Part shown: in pieces, positions 31,344-39,275 of the stretch | How positions within the stretch are numbered: position 1 is the first letter of the stretch | Layout: each line of letters starts with the position of its first letter | From: CAHJWH01 sp965198905 | GTDB taxonomy: Bacteria > Pseudomonadota > Alphaproteobacteria > Caulobacterales > Caulobacteraceae | Assembly: GCA_965198905.1 (NCBI GenBank) | Contig: OZ240678.1 | Span: 992,001 to 1,056,000, forward strand | Length of the DNA stretch: 64,000 nucleotides | Reading direction: 5' to 3' | The notes under the pieces: generated by a model | The model's database searches: none | What the model saw: only the letters and a program-made list of their open reading frames with translations | What the model was told of the DNA's origin: nothing | Translations under genes and position numbers: made by a program

Positions 31344-32381
31344 ATGACCATCCTGACCTCCAAGCCCGGCCTGCTCACGCCCTCCCACGCCTACAAGCCA
31401 TTCCGCTATCCGTGGGCCTACGAGTTCTGGAAGCGTCAGCAGCAGGTCCACTGGATGCCGGAGGAGGTGCCGCTGGGCGAGGACTGCAAGGACTGGGCGG
31501 CGCGCCTGAACGACGGCGAAAGGAACCTGCTCACCCAGATCTTCCGCTTCTTCACCCAGTCCGACATCGAAGTGAACGACAACTACATGGAGCGCTACGC
31601 CCGCGTCTTCCGCCCCACCGAGGTGAAGATGATGCTGAGCGCCTTCTCCAACATGGAGACGGTCCACATCGCCGCCTACGCGCTGCTGCTGGAGACCATC
31701 GGCATGCCGGAAGCGGAGTTCGGAGCTTTCCTGGAATACGAGGCTATGAAGGCCAAGCACGACTACATGCAGCAGTTCGGAGTGGAGACGAACGGCGACA
31801 TCGCCCGCACCGTCGCCATGTTCGGCGGCTTCACCGAGGGGCTGCAGCTGTTCGCCAGCTTCGCCATGCTGATGAACTTCCCGCGCTTCAACAAGATGAA
31901 GGGCATGGGCCAGATCGTCTCCTGGTCAGTGCGCGACGAGAGCCTGCACTGCGAGGGCATGATCCAGCTCTACCACGCCTTCAACAAGGAGACCGGCGCG
32001 GTCACCAAGAGCGTCGCCGCCGACATCGTCGACTGCTGCAAGACCGTGGTGGGGCTGGAGGACAAATTCATCGACCTGGCCTTCGAGGCCGGCGAGATCG
32101 AGGGCATGACGCCCGACGACATCAAGCGCTACATCCGCTTCATCGCCGACTGGCGGCTGCGCCAGCTGGATCTGCCCACCGTCTATGGCGTCGAGGAGAA
32201 CCCCCTGCCCTGGCTGCAGAGCCTGCTGTCGGGGGTGGAGCACGCCAACTTCTTCGAGGCGCGTTCGACCGAATACTCCAAGGCCGCCACCACCGGACAG
32301 TGGCAGGGCGGCGAGGGCGTCTGGGCCGAGTTCGATCGGCTTATGAGCCGCCGCGGAGAGCCCGCCTTGCAGACGCAGTAG
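31344..32381 (+). CDS. nrdB: ribonucleotide reductase small subunit, class Ia
   Basis: 345 residues from ATG 31344 (MTILTSKPGLLTPSHAYKPF). It houses the diiron-tyrosyl radical cofactor that supplies the radical to NrdA for dNTP synthesis. Metal and radical region: QSDIEVNDNYMERYARVF, then SNMETVHIAAYALLLETIGM, where Glu and His ligands precede the radical Tyr (H-x-x-x-Y), and SVRDESLHCEGMIQLYHAF with the later Glu-x-x-His ligands. NFFEARSTEYSKAATTG lies near the C-terminus, which has the flexible tail that binds NrdA. nrdA is not adjacent. Regulatory boxes for NrdR and DnaA lie upstream. Confidence 0.97.
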   Translation: MTILTSKPGLLTPSHAYKPFRYPWAYEFWKRQQQVHWMPEEVPLGEDCKDWAARLNDGERNLLTQIFRFFTQSDIEVNDNYMERYARVFRPTEVKMMLSAFSNMETVHIAAYALLLETIGMPEAEFGAFLEYEAMKAKHDYMQQFGVETNGDIARTVAMFGGFTEGLQLFASFAMLMNFPRFNKMKGMGQIVSWSVRDESLHCEGMIQLYHAFNKETGAVTKSVAADIVDCCKTVVGLEDKFIDLAFEAGEIEGMTPDDIKRYIRFIADWRLRQLDLPTVYGVEENPLPWLQSLLSGVEHANFFEARSTEYSKAATTGQWQGGEGVWAEFDRLMSRRGEPALQTQ

Positions 32382-32414
32382 CGCCGGGGACGCGTCGGCG
32401 CCATCATCGAGGCC

Positions 32415-32801
32415 ATGGCGCTGCCTCCTCCCTCTCCGGTGCTCTCCGAGGCGCAGAACGGCGACACCGTGGCCGTGTCTCCGGGCGCTCAGCTGGAGGT
32501 GCGCCTGGGCTCCAATCCTTCCACCGGCTACAGCTGGCAGGTCGTACGCGGGCCACCCGCCGTGGTCGTGGTGAGACGCAGCTATCGGCCCGCGCCCCAG
32601 CAGCCTGGATTGCCGAAGGTCGGCGCGCCTGGCCGGGAGGTGCTGGACTTGCACGTGCTCGCCCGACCCGGAGAGGCCGCACCGCTGGTGCTGGCCTACA
32701 AGCCCCCGGGTCGTGCGCTTGTCTTCGGGCGCATATGGCGGGTGCGCCTGCGCGTCGTCGAGCCGCCGACGCCCGCATCTGAAGCCTCCGCCCGGCGTTG
32801 A
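32415..32801 (+). CDS. chagasin-like (I42) protease inhibitor domain protein
   Basis: 128 residues, all-beta. The chagasin loop L4 NPSTGYSW (NPTTGY motif) is at about residues 35-42, and the third-strand end GRIWRVRLRVV is in the place of the RPW loop region, with GRALVFGR before it. Chagasin-family proteins inhibit papain-like cysteine proteases. No signal peptide is found at ATG 32415, so either it acts in the cytosol or the true start is further upstream. It follows nrdB by 33 bases and precedes the 2Fe-2S protein by 6. Confidence 0.75.
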   Translation: MALPPPSPVLSEAQNGDTVAVSPGAQLEVRLGSNPSTGYSWQVVRGPPAVVVVRRSYRPAPQQPGLPKVGAPGREVLDLHVLARPGEAAPLVLAYKPPGRALVFGRIWRVRLRVVEPPTPASEASARR

Positions 32802-32807
32802 AGCGCG

Positions 32808-33197
32808 ATGGACCCGATCAAATCTTCCTTCCCCGCACCGAAGACCCTCAAGGTCGCCAAGGCGCCCTTCTCCGACGCGGTCCTCGTCTGCGGCAAGTGC
32901 GCCCGCAAGTTCAAAGGCGCCGGCAAGCCGGTGGCCAAAGCGTTGAAGGCCGAGCTGAAGAGCCGCCGCTGGGGCAAGGTGCGGGTGGTGGAGACCAAGT
33001 GCTTCGACCTCTGCCCCAAGCGGCGGCAGGTCCTGGCCAGCCACCGCACCTTGGCCGACCACAAGCTGGTGGTAGTCGAGCACGGCTTCTCCCCCGAAGC
33101 GGCGCTACGCGCGCTGCTCGGGCCGCCCATGGAGGTCGAGCACGCCGCCGGAGCCGTGGAGCTGGTAGCGGAAGAGGCGATGTCGTTTCCGGGTTGA
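32808..33197 (+). CDS. thioredoxin-like [2Fe-2S] ferredoxin-type protein
   Basis: 129 residues. Four Cys in the pattern CxxC (VCGKCARKF, about residues 27-30) and CxxxC (TKCFDLCPKRRQ, about 65-69) match the thioredoxin-like 2Fe-2S ferredoxin arrangement seen in NuoE C-terminal domains and small (2Fe-2S) proteins. The spacing between the pairs (about 35 residues) and the basic segment between them are typical for the DUF1636-like small members. The partner is unknown. It starts 6 bases after the chagasin-like gene and is probably in its operon. Confidence 0.72.
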   Translation: MDPIKSSFPAPKTLKVAKAPFSDAVLVCGKCARKFKGAGKPVAKALKAELKSRRWGKVRVVETKCFDLCPKRRQVLASHRTLADHKLVVVEHGFSPEAALRALLGPPMEVEHAAGAVELVAEEAMSFPG

Positions 33198-33252
33198 TCC
33201 TCGATAGCGCCTGCCGACGCCGTCCAGCCAAAGCGAGAAGGCGCGCCCGACA

Positions 33253-33471
33253 TCAGCGATCCACATCGTCCTCGGCGTAGCTGAGCAGCTCGCCGGGCTG
33301 GCATTCCAGCTCCCTGCAGAGCGCGGCAAGGGTCGTGAAGCGGATAGCGCGGGCTTGGCCGAGTTTCAGCAGGGCGAGGTTGGAGGGGCTGACCCCAATC
33401 CGATCGGACAGCTCCGCCATCGACATCCGGCGCCGATGCAAAAGCACGTCCAGGTGCAGGCGGACGCTCAT
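33253..33471 (-). CDS. small XRE-family transcriptional regulator
   Basis: 72 residues with a single Cro/CI-type helix-turn-helix: LDVLLHRRRMSMAELSDRIG then VSPSNLALLKLGQARAIRFT and a third helix region TLAALCRELECQPGELLSY. This is the YozG-like class that is typically paired with a DUF2975 membrane protein, as here. ATG overlaps the stop of that gene (ATGA). It may sense through the membrane partner, an inference from family pairing. Confidence 0.9.
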   Translation of the reverse strand: MSVRLHLDVLLHRRRMSMAELSDRIGVSPSNLALLKLGQARAIRFTTLAALCRELECQPGELLSYAEDDVDR

Positions 33472-34010
33472 ACCGTCAGTTCCGCCTCACGCCGTAGCCG
33501 GGCACCTTCCCGGAACACCTCGGCCAGGACGAACACGACGAGGATGGCGAACCAGGCCGTGAGGTTCAGCGTCACCCCCGCGACGACCCGACCCGGTATG
33601 GCCAGCGCCAGCGCCAGGCGCAGCAGATAGCTCACGACCTCCAGCCCGATTAAAGCCAGGCCGATGATCCGCAGCCGCGCGACATTTTCCGGATGGAACG
33701 GGTCGCCAAGGGTCAAGGTGGCGAAGACGCGGCGAAGGTGGCCGAACACCACCACCAGTCCGCCAGCATAGGCGGCCACGGCCAGGATGGCCAGCGATAG
33801 CGCCGCCGGACGCACCCTGCCCGCCGGGACGCCGGCCGAGCGGAGGGCGTCCAGGTCCGCCTTGACCAGGAAACCGCTGAACGGCTGCAGCAGCAGCGAG
33901 GCGAGACCAGCGATCAGCAAGGCCGCCGCGCCGAGGCAGAGGCCCACATAGATCACTTCGACCACGATCTTCAGGAAGCTCGAAACCGAGCCGGGTCCCA
34001 GCGTCCGCAT
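33468..34010 (-). CDS. DUF2975 membrane protein
   Basis: 180 residues from ATG 34010. Four membrane segments (about residues 11-38, 68-88, 115-135, 147-168) and the LGDPFHPENVARLRIIGLAL motif between segments 2 and 3 are characteristic of DUF2975. These proteins accompany YozG-like regulators; the pair is widely conserved with unknown signal. The downstream XRE gene overlaps by four bases. Codons upstream of the ATG in this frame are not protein-like. Confidence 0.88.
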   Translation of the reverse strand: MRTLGPGSVSSFLKIVVEVIYVGLCLGAAALLIAGLASLLLQPFSGFLVKADLDALRSAGVPAGRVRPAALSLAILAVAAYAGGLVVVFGHLRRVFATLTLGDPFHPENVARLRIIGLALIGLEVVSYLLRLALALAIPGRVVAGVTLNLTAWFAILVVFVLAEVFREGARLRREAELTV

Positions 34011-34187
34011 GATCCAGTTCCGCCTCGTCCCCCTCCGCCCGCCTTGTCTGCGGCCTCGCGCGCAGCTTGCCCGATCCGGCCGGCGCCGCGCCAGCCCCTG
34101 CGTATCAAGAGGAGGCCCGAGCACGCGGTTGTGGACCGATCTCGCCCGATCTGTTGCAAGGGGCGGCCCATCGGAGCGCAGACGCCC

Positions 34188-34790
34188 ATGACCTTGATGC
34201 TGCAGACCGGCTCGCGCTTGGTGGTCGCCACCCACAACGCCGGCAAGGCGGTGGAGATCGCCGCCCTGCTGGACGACCGCTTCGACACGGTGGCGGCGGG
34301 GGCGCTGGGCTTGGCGGAGCCTGAGGAGACCGAGGCGACCTTCGTGGGCAACGCCGTGTTGAAGGCCCGCGCCGCCGCCGACGCCGCGCACCTCCCCGCC
34401 ATCTCCGACGATTCCGGACTGTCGGTGGTGGCGCTGGACGGCGCGCCCGGCGTGCTGTCGGCGCGCTGGGCGGGGGAGCCGCGCGACTTCGGTGCGGCCG
34501 TGGAGCGAGTCCGGCGCGAGCTGGAGGCGGCCGGCGCCCTGGACAGCCCGCGGGCCTTCTTCACCTGCGCGCTCGCCGTGGCGTGGCCGGACGGGGCGGT
34601 GGTGGCGGTCGAGGGCCGCGTGGACGGACAGCTGGTCTTCCCCGGCCGGGGCGAGCTGGGTTTCGGCTACGATCCCGTCTTCCAGCCCGACGGCCACGCC
34701 GCGACCTTCGGCGAGATGGAGCCTGAGTTGAAGCACGCCATCAGCCACCGCGCCCGGGCCTTCGCCAAGCTCAAGGCCGCGCTTCTGTGA
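34188..34790 (+). CDS. rdgB: dITP/XTP pyrophosphatase (RdgB/HAM1)
   Basis: 200 residues from ATG 34188 (ATG 34197 is an alternative start). It hydrolyses non-canonical purine nucleoside triphosphates (dITP, XTP) to keep them out of DNA and RNA. Conserved segments: LVVATHNAGKAVEIAALL (residues about 10-27), TFVGNAVLKARAAA, PAISDDSGLSVVALDGAPGV then LSARWAG, GRGELGFGYDPVFQPDGH, and HAISHRARAFAKL. The stop overlaps the hemW GTG start (GTGA), the common rdgB-hemW order. Confidence 0.95.
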   Translation: MTLMLQTGSRLVVATHNAGKAVEIAALLDDRFDTVAAGALGLAEPEETEATFVGNAVLKARAAADAAHLPAISDDSGLSVVALDGAPGVLSARWAGEPRDFGAAVERVRRELEAAGALDSPRAFFTCALAVAWPDGAVVAVEGRVDGQLVFPGRGELGFGYDPVFQPDGHAATFGEMEPELKHAISHRARAFAKLKAALL

Positions 34791-35941
34791 GCACCACGCC
34801 GCTGGGCGTCTATATTCACTGGCCCTACTGCGCGCGCATCTGTCCTTATTGCGACTTCAACGTGGTGCGAGATCGGGGCCGGTCTCAGGCGAGCGAGGCC
34901 CTGGTGGACGCGATCGCGACGGACTTGGCCGCTCAGGCTCGCCTGATGGCGGGGCCCGGCGGGGACCGGCCGGAGCTGGTCTCCATCTATTTCGGCGGGG
35001 GCACGCCCTCGCTCATGCGCCCAGAGCACGTCGAACGGCTGATCACGCACGCGCGGCGGCTGTGGTCTGCTGACGGGCTGGTCGAGGTGACGCTGGAGGC
35101 CAATCCGGCCGACGCCGATGAGACCCGCTTCGGCGATCTGGCGGCGGCGGGCGTCAATCGGCTGTCGCTCGGCGTCCAGGCCTTCGACGACGAAGCGCTG
35201 GCCTTCCTAAAGCGCGACCATACCGCAGCCCAGGCGCGACGGGCGATGGACCTGGCGCTCGACCGCTTCGGGCGCGTGTCGCTCGATCTGATCTACGCCC
35301 TGCCCGACCAGAGCGTCGAGGCGTGGTCGGTGAGCCTGGCGACGGCGGCAGGGATCGGCGCCGACCACATATCCGCCTACCAGCTCACGATCGAGACCGG
35401 CACGCCCTTCGACCGGGCGGTGCGCCGCGGCGCCTTCCGGCCGGCCGATGGGGAGCTCGGCGCCGTCTTCTACGACGCGACGCTCGACACCCTGGCCGCG
35501 TGCGGCTTCGACGCCTACGAGGTCTCCAACTTCGCGCGCGGGGCGGACGCGCGCTCGCGCCACAACCTGGTCTACTGGCGGGGCGAGACCTATGCCGGCG
35601 CAGGGCCCGGCGCGCACGGCAGGCTGAGGCTCGACGGCCGCCGGACCGCCACCGAAGCTGAGCGCGGGGTCCAGGCCTACGTCGACCGCGTGGCGCGGCA
35701 GGGAACCGGCTGGCGCGTGGAAGAGGCCCTGGCGCCGCGGGACGTGATCGAGGAGCGGGTGCTGATGGGCCTGCGCGGCACCGAAGGCGTAGCCCTCTCC
35801 GACATCGAACGGCTGGACCGGCTCGACGCCCTCGCGCCCCTGCTGGACGGCGGGTGGCTGGCGATCGAAGGCGACCGGCTGCGCGCGACCCGGACAGGGC
35901 GCCTGCTGCTGGACAGCGTCACGGGGACCCTGCTCGCCTGA
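34787..35941 (+). CDS. hemW: radical SAM haem chaperone HemW
   Basis: 384 residues from GTG 34787, which overlaps the rdgB stop. The radical SAM site CARICPYCDF (CxxxCxxC with following F, residues about 15-24) is preceded by the YIHWPYC sequence typical of HemW/HemN-like proteins. IYFGGGTPSLM, LEANPADADE, RLSLGVQAFDD and the C-terminal HemN domain (LMGLRGTEGVALSDIERLD) follow. HemW is a haem chaperone for respiratory enzymes, not a coproporphyrinogen oxidase, because the N-terminal extra cysteine and required residues of HemN are absent. Confidence 0.94.
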   Translation: MSTTPLGVYIHWPYCARICPYCDFNVVRDRGRSQASEALVDAIATDLAAQARLMAGPGGDRPELVSIYFGGGTPSLMRPEHVERLITHARRLWSADGLVEVTLEANPADADETRFGDLAAAGVNRLSLGVQAFDDEALAFLKRDHTAAQARRAMDLALDRFGRVSLDLIYALPDQSVEAWSVSLATAAGIGADHISAYQLTIETGTPFDRAVRRGAFRPADGELGAVFYDATLDTLAACGFDAYEVSNFARGADARSRHNLVYWRGETYAGAGPGAHGRLRLDGRRTATEAERGVQAYVDRVARQGTGWRVEEALAPRDVIEERVLMGLRGTEGVALSDIERLDRLDALAPLLDGGWLAIEGDRLRATRTGRLLLDSVTGTLLA

Positions 35942-36029
35942 CGCACAGGCGCGAGACGATGGGATGCGACGACGCATGTGCGTCGATCAAGGCTTGGCTC
36001 CAAGGCTCGAACAGGTTTGTTATCGCGCG

Positions 36030-36908
36030 ATGACGCCTGCGTTCCCGCCTCCGCCGGATGCGCCTTTGCCGGCCGGGCTCTACGTCGTGGCCACGCCCAT
36101 CGGCAACCTCCGCGACCTGAGCCTGCGGGCGCTGGACGTGCTGGGCGGCTGCGACCTGGTGCTGGCCGAGGACACCCGGGTCACCGCCAAGCTGCTGAAC
36201 GCCTATGGGCTGTCCAAGCGGATGGAGCGCTACGACGATCACGTCGGCGAGCGGGGCCGTCCGGCGATCCTGGAGAAGCTGGTCGCAGGGGCGCGGATCG
36301 CCCTGGTCTCCGATGCCGGCACCCCGCTGATCTCCGATCCTGGCTACCGTCTGGTTCAGGCCGCCCGGGAGCAGGGCCTGACGGTCGTTCCCATCCCCGG
36401 CGCCTCTGCGGTGCTGACCGCGCTCGCAGGCGCAGGGCTACCCACAGACCGCTTCCTGTTCGTGGGCTTCACCCCACCCAAGTCGGCCGGCCGGCGCGCG
36501 CTGTTCGCCGATCTGGCGGCCACCCGCGCGACGCTGGTCTTCTACGAGACCGGCCCACGGCTCGCCGCCAGCCTGGCCGACATGGCCGCGGTGTTCGGCG
36601 CCGAGCGCCTGGCCGCGGTCTGCCGCGAGCTGACCAAGCGCTTCGAGACCTTCGTGCGCGGCCCGCTGGGCGATCTGGCCGTCGATCCCAGACTGGACGC
36701 GCCCAAGGGCGAGATCGTCGTCCTGGTGGAGGCCGGTTGCGATGCGCCGGCCTCGTCGGCCGACGCCGACGCCGCTCTCACAGAAGCGCTCCGTCGCCTC
36801 TCGCCCGCCGAGGCCGCGGGCGAGGTCGCCCGGGCCCTGGGCCTTCCCCGCCGCGACCTCTACCGACGCGCCCTGGCTCTGCGGACCGGCGAAGGGGGCG
36901 ACGCTTGA
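36030..36908 (+). CDS. rsmI: 16S rRNA (cytidine1402-2'-O)-methyltransferase
   Basis: 292 residues from ATG 36030 (MTPAFPPPPDAPLPAGLYVV). Tetrapyrrole methylase fold: LYVVATPIGNLRDLSLRALD (residues about 18-37), LVLAEDTRVTAKLLNAYG, ALVSDAGTPLISDPGYRLVQ and VVPIPGASAVLTALAGAGLP are the RsmI signatures. It methylates the ribose of C1402 in 16S rRNA. Followed by yraN, an arrangement conserved in many bacteria; the stop overlaps the TTG start of yraN (TTGA). Confidence 0.96.
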   Translation: MTPAFPPPPDAPLPAGLYVVATPIGNLRDLSLRALDVLGGCDLVLAEDTRVTAKLLNAYGLSKRMERYDDHVGERGRPAILEKLVAGARIALVSDAGTPLISDPGYRLVQAAREQGLTVVPIPGASAVLTALAGAGLPTDRFLFVGFTPPKSAGRRALFADLAATRATLVFYETGPRLAASLADMAAVFGAERLAAVCRELTKRFETFVRGPLGDLAVDPRLDAPKGEIVVLVEAGCDAPASSADADAALTEALRRLSPAEAAGEVARALGLPRRDLYRRALALRTGEGGDA

Positions 36909-37345
36909 GCGATCGGGGCGAACGCCTGGCGCGGCGCAGCGCCCGGGGCTCGCGCGCCCGCAGCCAGGGGCGCGCCGCAGAAGTGCTGGCGGCCTTCTGG
37001 ATGATGGCCAAGGGCTACCGCATCCTGGGCTTTCGCATGAGGCTGCAGGGGGTGGAGATCGACTTGGCCGTAGCCAAAGGCGAGGTTGTGGCCATCGTGG
37101 AGGTGAAGCGCCGCCGCACGCTCCAGGCCGCGCTCGACGCCGTCACCCCGGTTCAGCAGGCCCGGCTGCAGCGCGCCGGCTGGGTGCTGGCCGACCGGGC
37201 GCCGCCGGGCGGTTGCCGCAGGTCCGAGGCCAGCGCCAGCGTGCGGCTGGACCTGCTCGCCCTCGCGCCCTGGCGGCTGCCGCGCCACGTCCCCGACGCC
37301 TGGAGCGGGTCGCTCGGCGTTCAGGAGGGCGGAGCGTGGCGTTGA
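36905..37345 (+). CDS. YraN/UPF0102 family endonuclease-like protein
   Basis: 146 residues from TTG 36905, overlapping the rsmI stop. The YraN domain starts at about residue 22: RAAEVLAAFWMMAKGYRILG then FRMRLQGVEIDLAVAKGEVV, and AIVEVKRRRTLQAALDAVTP. The Glu-Asp (GVEIDL) plus EVK motif matches the restriction-endonuclease-like fold of the family; the exact function is unknown. Basic N-terminal region (RRSARGSRARS). The stop overlaps the next gene by ten bases. Confidence 0.9.
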   Translation: MSDRGERLARRSARGSRARSQGRAAEVLAAFWMMAKGYRILGFRMRLQGVEIDLAVAKGEVVAIVEVKRRRTLQAALDAVTPVQQARLQRAGWVLADRAPPGGCRRSEASASVRLDLLALAPWRLPRHVPDAWSGSLGVQEGGAWR

Positions 37346-38157
37346 CAAGGCAAGGGGCGGAGGACGCCCTGGCCGCCGCAGGTGTCGCGCCGGACATCCG
37401 CTTTCCGATGTTCGAGGCGGCGCTTTCATGCGCGCTTCACGAAGACAGCGCGCGAGAAGCCGACGACGCGCGCCGCCTGGTCGATGAGGCCTATAGACGG
37501 CTGAGCGAACGTCTGCCGGCCGAGCGGCCTGAAGATGCGCTGTGCGAGGCGCTCGGCGGCGATCTTCATCTGAAGGGCGACCTGTTCACGCCGGAGAATC
37601 CGGCCAATGCGGACCTGATCGCAGTCTGCCATCGTCGCTGCGGGCTCTCCATCGCGCTCGGCTTGATCTATCTGGAGGCGGGGCGGCGCGCCGGTCTGAC
37701 GGTGGCCGGGGTCGATTTCCCGGGCCACTTCCTGCTGCGGGTCGAGACCGCGGAGGGACCGATCGCGCTGGACCCCTACGCCGGCGGCGGCGTGGTCATG
37801 CCCTCGGAGCTGACCCGGCGGGCCTTATCCGCCGGACTTATGCCCGGGGTGGCCGACCGCCTGGACGCGCTGATGGCGCCGGCGGGGGACCGCCAGATCG
37901 TGCTGCGCCTGCAAAGCCTGATCTTCGCCCGCGCCATGCGCGCCACGGACTTCGCAGGCGCCGAGCGGGCGGCCTTGCGCCGCGGCCTGCTTGATCCCGC
38001 CGACCACCGGCCCTGGCTGGACGTCGCCACCGCCCGGGAGGGACAGGGGCGGCTCGCCGGGGCGCTGGAGGCGTTGCAGCGGGCCAAGGCGCTCGGCGGC
38101 GTGGCGGCGGGCTCGGCCGAATGGACCAGCTTGAGGGTTCGCCGCCGCCTGAACTGA
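37336..38157 (+). CDS. SirB1-type transglutaminase-like protein
   Basis: 273 residues from GTG 37336. Transglut_core2 family: GDLHLKGDLFTPENPANADL near residues 73-92, RRCGLSIALGLIYLEAGRRA near 100-119 (the RCG equivalent of the R-x-G-x-P-I-x-L motif with the Cys changed from the usual transglutaminase order), GVDFPGHFLLRVE near 124-136 with the conserved His, and DPYAGGGVV near 148-156. C-terminal alpha-helical repeat-like region. Such proteins often sit near rRNA modification genes; role unknown. The third gene of the rsmI-yraN-sirB1 operon. Confidence 0.85.
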   Translation: MALTRQGAEDALAAAGVAPDIRFPMFEAALSCALHEDSAREADDARRLVDEAYRRLSERLPAERPEDALCEALGGDLHLKGDLFTPENPANADLIAVCHRRCGLSIALGLIYLEAGRRAGLTVAGVDFPGHFLLRVETAEGPIALDPYAGGGVVMPSELTRRALSAGLMPGVADRLDALMAPAGDRQIVLRLQSLIFARAMRATDFAGAERAALRRGLLDPADHRPWLDVATAREGQGRLAGALEALQRAKALGGVAAGSAEWTSLRVRRRLN

Positions 38158-38196
38158 GCTAAGGGTCGCTCCGCGCTTTGAGGAGGAGACCGCGCC

Positions 38197-39147
38197 ATGG
38201 CGCTTCGCGTCGCGATCCAGATGGACCCGGTAGAGCTGGCCGACCCCCAGGTGGACACCACAGTCCTGATGGCCCTGAACGCCCAGGCGCGGGGCCACAG
38301 CCTGTGGGTCTATCAGCCCGAGCGGCTGGCTCTGGAGGATCGCCGGGTCACCGCCCGCGGCCGGCCGATGCATGTGCGCGCCACCGTGGGCGACCACTAC
38401 ACGCTCGGTGAGCCCGTCGTGCTCGACCTTGCCCGGGACATCGACGTGGTGCTGATGCGCCAGGACCCCCCGTTCGACCTCGCCTACATCACCGCGACCC
38501 ACCTTCTGGAGCACGTTCACCCCAAGACGCTGGTGGTCAACGATCCGGTCGAGGTCCGCAACGCGCCGGAGAAGCTGTTCGTCACCCGCTTCGATGGGCT
38601 GCAGCCGCCAACCCTCATCACTCGCGACCTCGACGCCATCTCGGACTTCCGCAAGCGCTTCCCCGATATGATCCTGAAGCCCCTCTATGGCGGCGGCGGC
38701 TCGGGGGTGACGCGGCTCAAGCCCGACGACGGAAACCTCGACGCCCTGCTGGAGCTGCACTTCGCCCTGAACCGTGAGCCGGTGATCTGCCAGGCCTTCC
38801 TTCCGGATATCTCCAAGGGCGACAAGCGCATCCTGCTGGTGGACGGCGAGCCGGTCGGCGCGATCAATCGGGTGCCGGCGCAAGGCGCCGTGCGTTCTAA
38901 CCTCCACGTCGGCGGCCGGGCCGAAGCGGTGGAGCTCACCGCCCGGGACCGGGAGCTGTGCGCCACGATCGGGCCGGAGCTGAAAGCGCGCGGACTGCTG
39001 TTCGTCGGTGTCGACGTCATCGGCGACTATCTGACCGAGATCAATGTCACCTCGCCGACGGGCGCTCAGCAGCTGAAGCGTTTCACCGGTGTGGACGCCA
39101 CCGCCTTGATGTGGGACCGGATCGAAGCGATGCGCGGTTCGCTTTAA
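38197..39147 (+). CDS. gshB: glutathione synthetase
   Basis: 316 residues, standard length. ATP-grasp ligase joining gamma-glutamylcysteine and glycine. N-terminal MALRVAIQMDPVELADPQVD then TTVLMALNAQARGH, LMRQDPPFDLAYITATHLLE, VNDPVEVRNAPEKLF, PLYGGGGSGV glycine-rich loop, FLPDISKGDKRILLVDGEPVG and the metal site VDVIGDYLTEINVTSPTGAQ. A GGAGGAG lies before the ATG (38177-38184) with good spacing. It is the last gene before a gap holding a CtrA site. Confidence 0.97.
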   Translation: MALRVAIQMDPVELADPQVDTTVLMALNAQARGHSLWVYQPERLALEDRRVTARGRPMHVRATVGDHYTLGEPVVLDLARDIDVVLMRQDPPFDLAYITATHLLEHVHPKTLVVNDPVEVRNAPEKLFVTRFDGLQPPTLITRDLDAISDFRKRFPDMILKPLYGGGGSGVTRLKPDDGNLDALLELHFALNREPVICQAFLPDISKGDKRILLVDGEPVGAINRVPAQGAVRSNLHVGGRAEAVELTARDRELCATIGPELKARGLLFVGVDVIGDYLTEINVTSPTGAQQLKRFTGVDATALMWDRIEAMRGSL

Positions 39148-39156
39148 GTTCCCAAA

Positions 39157-39171
39157 TTAACCATGGCTTAA
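39157..39171 (+). promoter_or_regulatory. CtrA binding site (TTAA-N7-TTAA) upstream of the ComM-like gene
   Basis: TTAACCATGGCTTAA is a perfect CtrA site (TTAA, seven bases, TTAA), including the extended TTAACCAT half that is typical of Caulobacter CtrA targets. It is ten bases after the gshB stop and 105 bases before the ATG at 39276. It is the only full match I found between genes in the window. A further TTAA overlaps the gshB stop at 39144-39147. Confidence 0.75.
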
Positions 39172-39275
39172 GTTTTGCACGTTCCGCCTTTGTCCCCGCC
39201 TTGACCTTCAGCGTTCAGCCTTGACCTAGGGGTTGTGGTCGACGCAAAGTTCGCTGGGGTTGCAGAGGCGAGGGC

